Shown in pieces: positions 59,371 to 64,000 of a stretch of DNA of 64,000 nucleotides. A model generated the notes under the pieces. That model did not search any database. It was given only the letters and a program-made list of their open reading frames with translations, and was not told where the DNA came from. Position 1 is the stretch's first letter. Every line of letters begins with the position of its first letter. Origin of the DNA: VSJD01 sp041653875 (lineage in GTDB: Bacteria > Verrucomicrobiota > Kiritimatiellia > JAAZAB01); assembly GCA_041653875.1 (NCBI GenBank), contig JBAZEM010000008.1:1-64000 (forward strand), read 5' to 3'. The position numbers and the translations under genes were made by a program.

Positions 59371-59595
59371 ATGCCGATTTATGAATATGAGTGCGGGGAC
59401 TGCCGCAAAAAGTTTGAGCATCTTCAACGCCGGGTAGGGGATGTGCCGACGCAATGCCCGCATTGCGCCGGCCGGGAACTGAAGAAAGCATTGTCGGGTT
59501 TCAGCGTGGCGGCGCCGACAGGGAGGCCGCCACACGAACCTTCGGCCGCCTGTTCGTCCTGTCCCCACGGAAGTTGCCCGCATAGCGGTCATTAG
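59371..59595 (+). CDS. FmdB family zinc-ribbon protein
   Basis: 74 aa. MPIYEYECGDCRKKFEHLQR and CPHCAGRELKKALSGFSV form the FmdB-type zinc ribbon (two CxxC). The C-terminus is rich in Cys and His (CSSCPHGSCPHSGH). Function in this family is largely unknown (putative regulatory). It lies 17 nt after mtnP and 2 nt before recN, suggesting one transcript. Confidence 0.9.
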   Translation: MPIYEYECGDCRKKFEHLQRRVGDVPTQCPHCAGRELKKALSGFSVAAPTGRPPHEPSAACSSCPHGSCPHSGH

Positions 59596-59597
59596 CA

Positions 59598-61280
59598 ATG
59601 CTCCAATCCCTCCAGATCAAAAACCTGGCCCTGGTTGACACCCTCGACGTTGAGTTCGAGCCGGGGTTGAATGTGATTACCGGGGAGACGGGCGCCGGCA
59701 AATCAATGATCGTTGGCGCCCTGAATCTGCTCCTGGGCGAGCGCGCCGATAAAACTCTCCTGCGCGAGGGCGCGGACCAGTGCGTCGTTGAGGCGGCCTT
59801 CCAGATGGCCCCGCCGGACGAACTCCGCGAGCTGTTGCAGGCCGGCGGGATCGAGCGCGGCGCCGACGATCGGCTCATCGTTAAACGCGCGTTTTCCGCT
59901 TCCGGATCCGGCCGGCAATTCGTCAACAACAATTCCGTTACGCTCCAGGCGCTGAAACGGATCGGCGAACTGCTGGTGGACATGCACGGGCCGCATGACC
60001 ACCAATCCCTGCTGAGCCCCGATTTTCAATTGAATGTCCTGGATGCCTTTGGCCGCCTCGAAAAGGAGCTTGGCGCTTACCGCGCGGAGTATGCCGGCCA
60101 ACAGGCCTTGCTTGCCCGCCGCCAGGCGCTGACTACCGGCGAAACGGATGTTGCGCGCCAGGTTGACCTGCTGGCTTTTCAACTTAAGGAACTGGAAGCG
60201 GCCGCCTTGCGCGAGGAAGAAGAGGCCGAAATTATCCGCGAGCAGAACGTGCTGGGCAATGCCCAGGCCATTTTGCAATGGGCCGATGAAATTTGCCAGA
60301 TTTTGACCGAGGCTGAGGAGAGCGCCTTTAATCGCCTGGCTGCGGCGCAACAAGCCCTCGACAAGCTGGCGGCGCTGGCGCCGGCCGCAGCCGGATGGAA
60401 AAGCGAGGCGCGGAACATGGCGGAGCAAATCCAGGGCCTCTCCGCCGCTGTCGGCGCCTTGGTCCGGAACATCGAAGGCGATCCGGGCCGCCTGCAATGG
60501 CTGGACGACCGGCTGGCGGTTTATCAGAAGCTTAAACGCAAATACGGCGGGTCGGTGGCCGATCTGTTGAAGCTGCTTGAACAAACCCGGGAGCGCCTAT
60601 GCGATTTGCAGACTCGCGACGAACAAGTGCGCAGGCTGGATGCCGAGTTGAACGCCGGACGCCAACGGCTGGAAGCGCTGGGACAGGCGCTCCGCCGCAA
60701 GCGCGAACCGGCGGCCAGGCGCCTGGTGAAAGCCATAACCGCGGAACTCCAGGACTTGGGATTCGAGAAAGCGGCCTTTGCCGTTGCGTTTAGCCCCGTC
60801 GAGCCGCATGCCGGCGGCTTGGATGCCCTGGAATTTACCTTTGCGCCCAATCCGGGTGAGCCCCAGCGCCCTTTACGGACCATCGCGTCCAGCGGGGAAA
60901 TGTCGCGCGTCATGTTGGCGGTCAAGACCGTGCTGGCGGAGCATGACCGTATCCCCGTTCTGGTCTTCGATGAAATTGACGCCAATATCGGCGGCAAAAC
61001 GGCCCGGCGCGTGGGCGCGAAACTGGCCGAGGTGGCCCGCCGTCGCCAGGTTCTCTGCATTACGCATCTGCCCCAGGTGGCCGTGCACGGCAATGTTCAA
61101 TTCGCGGTCGAAAAACGGGCGCAGAACGGGCGTACTGTGGCGCGCATTATTAAACTCGACAAGCCCAGCCGGCTTGAGGAAATTGCGCGCATGCTGGGCG
61201 GCCGCGACGCCACCCGCGTGACGCTGGATCATGCCCGCGAACTATTGGAGAAAGCGGCGGCCGTTACGGGCGACGGATGA
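59598..61280 (+). CDS. recN: DNA repair protein RecN
   Basis: 560 aa, SMC-like ATPase acting in double-strand break repair. Walker A is GETGAGKSMIVGAL near residue 35. The central part (about 150-370) is coiled coil. The signature RTIASSGEMSRVMLAVKTVL and Walker B IPVLVFDEIDANIGG lie near 435-465, followed by CITHLPQVAVHG. Length is normal. It starts 2 nt after the FmdB stop. Confidence 0.96.
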   Translation: MLQSLQIKNLALVDTLDVEFEPGLNVITGETGAGKSMIVGALNLLLGERADKTLLREGADQCVVEAAFQMAPPDELRELLQAGGIERGADDRLIVKRAFSASGSGRQFVNNNSVTLQALKRIGELLVDMHGPHDHQSLLSPDFQLNVLDAFGRLEKELGAYRAEYAGQQALLARRQALTTGETDVARQVDLLAFQLKELEAAALREEEEAEIIREQNVLGNAQAILQWADEICQILTEAEESAFNRLAAAQQALDKLAALAPAAAGWKSEARNMAEQIQGLSAAVGALVRNIEGDPGRLQWLDDRLAVYQKLKRKYGGSVADLLKLLEQTRERLCDLQTRDEQVRRLDAELNAGRQRLEALGQALRRKREPAARRLVKAITAELQDLGFEKAAFAVAFSPVEPHAGGLDALEFTFAPNPGEPQRPLRTIASSGEMSRVMLAVKTVLAEHDRIPVLVFDEIDANIGGKTARRVGAKLAEVARRRQVLCITHLPQVAVHGNVQFAVEKRAQNGRTVARIIKLDKPSRLEEIARMLGGRDATRVTLDHARELLEKAAAVTGDG

Positions 61281-61309
61281 CTGACACCGGACGACAGTCA
61301 GACAATCAG

Positions 61310-61437
61310 TGTAGCCGCGCCGGCCCGCCTCGGCGAAGCGCTCCGGCGGAGCCTGGGTGACGGCGTGGATTCTTCGGCCTGCCCGCCATAGCCCCGGGGC
61401 GACGGCGGGCGGCCACGGCGTTACCGCCGCGGCTACA
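61310..61437. repeat. Palindromic repeat family B, copy 4, with two insertions
   Basis: TGTAGCCGCGCCGGCCCGCC at the left and CCGCCGCGGCTACA at the right. Two extra segments are inserted, one (CGGCGAAGCGCTCCGGCGG) before GGCGTGGATTC and one (CCTGCCCGCCATAGCCCC, then GGGGCGACGGCGGG) after it. Each insertion is a small hairpin, so hairpins appear nested. Confidence 0.8.
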
Positions 61438-61479
61438 TAAAAATAGTTGTCGGAAGTTTAATTGAAAGCACAGGAATTT

Positions 61480-61665
61480 TCCGCCATAGGCGGATCCGCC
61501 TCCGGCGGAATACCGGCTATTCTGTTCCGAAGATAGCCGACGTAAAGTCGGCTCTACATGAAAAAAGATAGCCGACGTAAAGTCGGCTCTACATAAAAAA
61601 AGATAGCCGACGTAAAGTCGGCTCTACATAAAAAAAGATAGCCGACGTAAAGTCGGCTCTACATG
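61480..61665. repeat. Family C hairpin element with tandem amplification of its right half
   Basis: A REP doublet at 61480-61509 (left GTAGAGCCGG edge missing) is followed by four copies of the right-half hairpin AGCCGAC-GTAAA-GTCGGCT plus CTACAT from 61520 to 61665, period about 36 bp. The other family C elements have one right half. It fills the gap between recN and the nitroreductase. Confidence 0.88.
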
Positions 61666-61689
61666 AAAAAGTCACCCGTTTCTCGGGGC

Positions 61690-62208
61690 TTAGACAAACT
61701 TCCAGCGTTCGTGGCATACGATCTGTTCCAACGGCAGGCGGCTCTTGTCGCGGGGCGCATCGGCCGGATAACCCATCGCCATCAATTCCACCACGCGCAC
61801 CGGAGGTGGAATGCCGAGAACGGCTTTGACCTGGTCCTCGTAAAAAGATCCAATCCAACATGTGCCCAGTCCCTCTTCCACGGCTTGCAGCGCCATGTGC
61901 TCCATGGCGATGGCCACGTCAATCGGGTAGGCCATGTGTCCGCAACGCATGACGTTGTCCGAAATCGCACTGCAACAAACGATAATTACAGGCGCTTCAG
62001 CGACGAAAGCCTGTTTGTTTGCCGCGATGCACAGCTTTTTGCGCGTATCCGCGTCCTGGACGACGAGAAACCGCCATTCCTGTTTGTTGTTGGCCGAAGG
62101 CGCCAGGCGCGCGGCTTGCAGAATGATTTCCAGTTTTTCCTTTTCCACGGGCCGTCTTTGATACGAACGCGCCGAATAGCGTTGTTGAATCTGTTTGAGC
62201 AATGCCAT
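61690..62208 (-). CDS. Nitroreductase family protein
   Basis: 172 aa, FMN-binding nitroreductase fold. Visible: QRYSARSYQRRPVEKEKLEIIL, RLAPSANNKQEWRFLVVQD, VAIAMEHMALQAVEEGLGTC and WIGSFYEDQVKAVLGIPP near 115-140. These enzymes reduce nitro compounds or act as oxidoreductases with NAD(P)H. GGAGG before the ATG lies within the end of the upstream gene. It starts 3 nt after the TIM-barrel stop, so the pair is likely one transcript. Confidence 0.9.
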   Translation of the reverse strand: MALLKQIQQRYSARSYQRRPVEKEKLEIILQAARLAPSANNKQEWRFLVVQDADTRKKLCIAANKQAFVAEAPVIIVCCSAISDNVMRCGHMAYPIDVAIAMEHMALQAVEEGLGTCWIGSFYEDQVKAVLGIPPPVRVVELMAMGYPADAPRDKSRLPLEQIVCHERWKFV

Positions 62209-62211
62209 GTC

Positions 62212-63036
62212 TTAAGCCTCCGCGATCAGTTTTTTCAGGTAGGCAATGGTTTCGGCAATGTCGCTGTTCTGCTGGTCGCCTGAAATCTCGCGCTCGATAA
62301 TGAACTCGCCGGCGAATCCGATTTCGCCCAGGCGCCGCACGAACGCAGGGAAGCGGACGCGCCCCTCGCCCACCTTGACTTCTTTCCCCAGTTGCATGGG
62401 ATCGGTCGGGTAAAATCCGTCCTTGGCGTGGATGTTGCGAACGAGCGGGCCAAACACATCCAGGGCGTCGATGGGGTTGCCTTTGCCGTAGAGAATCAGA
62501 TTGGCCGGATCCAGGTTGATCCCCAGATTTGGCAGACCCACGGCCTGGATCAAACGCAACAGGGTCACGGGTGTCTCCTGCCCGGTTTCGAACCAGAATT
62601 CCAGCCCCAGGTTCTTTAAATGGTTCGCGAGATGCCGTACCGCTACCACGATGTCGTCGAAAGCGGGATCGCCCGCATTCTCCGGGATATATCCCATGTG
62701 TGTGATGACGGCCTTCACGCCCAGAGTCTTGGCGAATTGGCCCGCTTGCATCAGTTCCTGAACGCGCTGGTAACGGTAGGCCGGCGGCACAAGGCCCAGC
62801 GTGATAGGCCCCTCCGTAAAATTCCACGCGCTGGGTCCCGAGTAGCCGGCCCATAAGGACGTCATGTAAATGCCGCCGGCTTCCGCCTCCTTGCGGACTT
62901 TTTCCGCCAGCTTGTCGGTCCACAGGGCCGGCTCCCAACTGCATAGTTGACAGACATTCAAACCATGCTGTTTCATCTGCGCAAAACAGCTCCGATCCGC
63001 GTGCAGTGTGGCGATCACTCCGATTTTGTTGTTCAT
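62212..63036 (-). CDS. Sugar phosphate isomerase/epimerase (TIM barrel)
   Basis: 274 aa. The xylose-isomerase-like barrel is shown by SLWAGYSGPSAWNF, VITHMGYIPEN, LEFWFETGQETP (metal Glu), LGINLDPANLILYG (Asp and metal), VRNIHAKDGF (His) and GFAGEFIIEREI (Glu). AAGGAG lies 7 nt before the ATG. The Gfo/Idh and first TIM gene are over 30 kb away. The substrate is unknown. Confidence 0.9.
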   Translation of the reverse strand: MNNKIGVIATLHADRSCFAQMKQHGLNVCQLCSWEPALWTDKLAEKVRKEAEAGGIYMTSLWAGYSGPSAWNFTEGPITLGLVPPAYRYQRVQELMQAGQFAKTLGVKAVITHMGYIPENAGDPAFDDIVVAVRHLANHLKNLGLEFWFETGQETPVTLLRLIQAVGLPNLGINLDPANLILYGKGNPIDALDVFGPLVRNIHAKDGFYPTDPMQLGKEVKVGEGRVRFPAFVRRLGEIGFAGEFIIEREISGDQQNSDIAETIAYLKKLIAEA

Positions 63037-63169
63037 AATGACTCCTTGTTGCCGTGTTTCGTTGCGTCTTTCGGATGGTTGTTGAAAATTGCCCGTTACT
63101 TAGGCACACTCTTGGCCTTCTCGCGAATGGCGTATTTGTATCTTAATCGATGTCAGGGTCAATCTAAAA

Positions 63170-64000
63170 ATGCATGCGACACAACAACATCCGGCGGTCA
63201 CACGGCCTATCGAATTGCTGGCGCCCGCCGGCGGACTGGAAGCGGGCTACGCGGCCATTCATTACGGCGCCGACGCCATTTATCTCGGGTTGCCCCGGTT
63301 CTCCGCCCGGGCCGAGGCCGCGAATTTTTCGTTGGAAGATGTGGCCGCCATCACCGGTTATGCCCATTCGCGTCCGGTTCGGCGGCGGGTTTATGTGACG
63401 GTCAACACCCTTGTTCAAGAACACGAGCTTGATGAGTTGGTGGATGCCCTGGCCGCGGTTGCCGCACTCGGCGTGGATGCGGTTATTGTGCAAGACTTTG
63501 GGGTGTATCGCATCCTCCGCCGGCATTTCCCGGGATTGCGCCTGCATGCCAGCACCCAGATGGCCATCCATAACCGGCCGGGCGTTGAACTGGCCCGCGA
63601 ACTGGGCTTTGCGCGCGTCACCCTGGCCCGCGAACTGACCCTGGAAGAAGTGGTTGACATTGCCTCCCTGCCGGGCATTGAAACCGAAGTCTTCATTCAT
63701 GGCGCGTTGTGTTACGGTTACAGCGGCTTGTGCCTGTATTCCTCGCATCTGCTTGGCCGCAGTGGTAACCGCGGCCGCTGTGCCTATCTCTGCCGCGACC
63801 AGTATCGGCAGGGAGCTGAAAGCCAATTTGTCTTCTCCATGAAAGACCTGGCCTTGCCGGAGTTTGTGCCGCAACTCCGCCGCGCCGGCGTGGCGGCCTT
63901 GAAAATCGAGGGCCGCATGAAAAGTCCGCTGTATGTCGCCGCCGTGGTGAATTATTACCGCCAATTGCTCGACGGCAACCTTACGCCCGAAAAGGCCAGG
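63170..64000 (+). CDS. U32 family peptidase, 5' part (cut by the window edge)
   Basis: 277 codons are visible; the gene runs off the right edge. IELLAPAGGLEAGYAAIHYGA at the N-terminus, LHASTQMAIHNRPGVELARE, VFIHGALCYGYSGLCLYSSH with LGRSGNRGRCAYLCRDQ and MKDLALPEFVPQL, then ALKIEGRMKSPLYVA, are U32 hallmarks. U32 members act in collagen-type proteolysis or in tRNA/ubiquinone hydroxylation (RlhA, TrhP, UbiUV). The four-cysteine pattern (C..C...C...C) suggests an Fe-S-binding hydroxylase-like member. The ATG at 63170 follows a weak purine stretch. Confidence 0.9.
   Translation, partial: MHATQQHPAVTRPIELLAPAGGLEAGYAAIHYGADAIYLGLPRFSARAEAANFSLEDVAAITGYAHSRPVRRRVYVTVNTLVQEHELDELVDALAAVAALGVDAVIVQDFGVYRILRRHFPGLRLHASTQMAIHNRPGVELARELGFARVTLARELTLEEVVDIASLPGIETEVFIHGALCYGYSGLCLYSSHLLGRSGNRGRCAYLCRDQYRQGAESQFVFSMKDLALPEFVPQLRRAGVAALKIEGRMKSPLYVAAVVNYYRQLLDGNLTPEKAR

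Overview
The window is 64 kb of GC-rich, densely coding bacterial chromosome. The gene mix suggests a Gram-negative PVC-type bacterium, possibly Kiritimatiellota or Verrucomicrobiota. Signs of this are FabZ, a beta-barrel protein, a LolA-like protein, an MEP-pathway IspG, ankyrin and HEAT repeat secretory proteins, a BACON/FG-GAP secreted protein and very abundant palindromic repeats. The phylum is an inference, because no rRNA or tRNA gene was seen. About 55 protein genes can be supported. No prophage, CRISPR array or classical insertion sequence was found.

Layout. 1-11.2 kb: a truncated gene at the left edge, DedA, an outer-membrane barrel, pyruvate kinase, a LolA-like protein, a tandem FabZ-FabZ fusion, a HEAT lipoprotein, then SpeB and SpeA (arginine to agmatine to putrescine). 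11.4-14.4 kb: an M23 peptidase, a PHP phosphatase and an ankyrin protein. 14.5-18.6 kb: a tight pterin operon (DUF488, FolE, FAD oxidoreductase, pterin-carbinolamine dehydratase, FolM/PTR1-like reductase, FolX-like epimerase), which looks like a tetrahydromonapterin cofactor module without a hydroxylase. 18.6-27.3 kb: glycogen phosphorylase, a secreted FG-GAP protein, NifU-like, LarE, a second ankyrin protein and CbpA. 28-35.7 kb: Gfo/Idh/MocA oxidoreductase, a TIM-barrel isomerase and a Dpp/Opp-type ABC transporter (two permeases, two ATPases, no binding protein). 35.7-37.9 kb: a REP-associated tyrosine transposase (RAYT) between two palindromic tandem arrays, read in frame with one of them and overlapping lipB by 4 nt. 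38-41.8 kb: an ACT protein, DUF711, GcvH and an AI-2E family permease. 42-45.7 kb: two D-Ala-D-Ala-ligase-like ATP-grasps, a GNAT and a lysine 2,3-aminomutase, a likely beta-lysine-related pathway. 45.8-52.4 kb: IspG and a CDP-3,6-dideoxyhexose operon. That operon includes an RfbH with a PemK/MazF-like N-terminal domain and is interrupted by a four-helix-bundle (S23) gene inside repeat tracts. 53-64 kb: a hybrid histidine kinase, L28, an unknown 573-aa protein, MTA phosphorylase, FmdB, RecN, a nitroreductase, a second TIM-barrel isomerase and the start of a U32 peptidase.

The most unusual feature is the intergenic DNA. Nearly every gap holds one of two repeat types. The first type is compact hairpin repeats in at least three recurring families, plus the RAYT arrays. 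The second type is 'word tracts': degenerate tandem copies of a 7-14 nt word, different at each locus, often followed by a reverse-complement tract so that the pair could fold into a long hairpin. These tracts run into coding regions and supply start codons, stop codons or terminal residues of several proteins (SpeB, the LolA-like protein, LarE, a permease, YkgJ, the PHP protein). Together with the RAYT and the S23-like gene they are the best candidate here for an undescribed repeat-spreading system.
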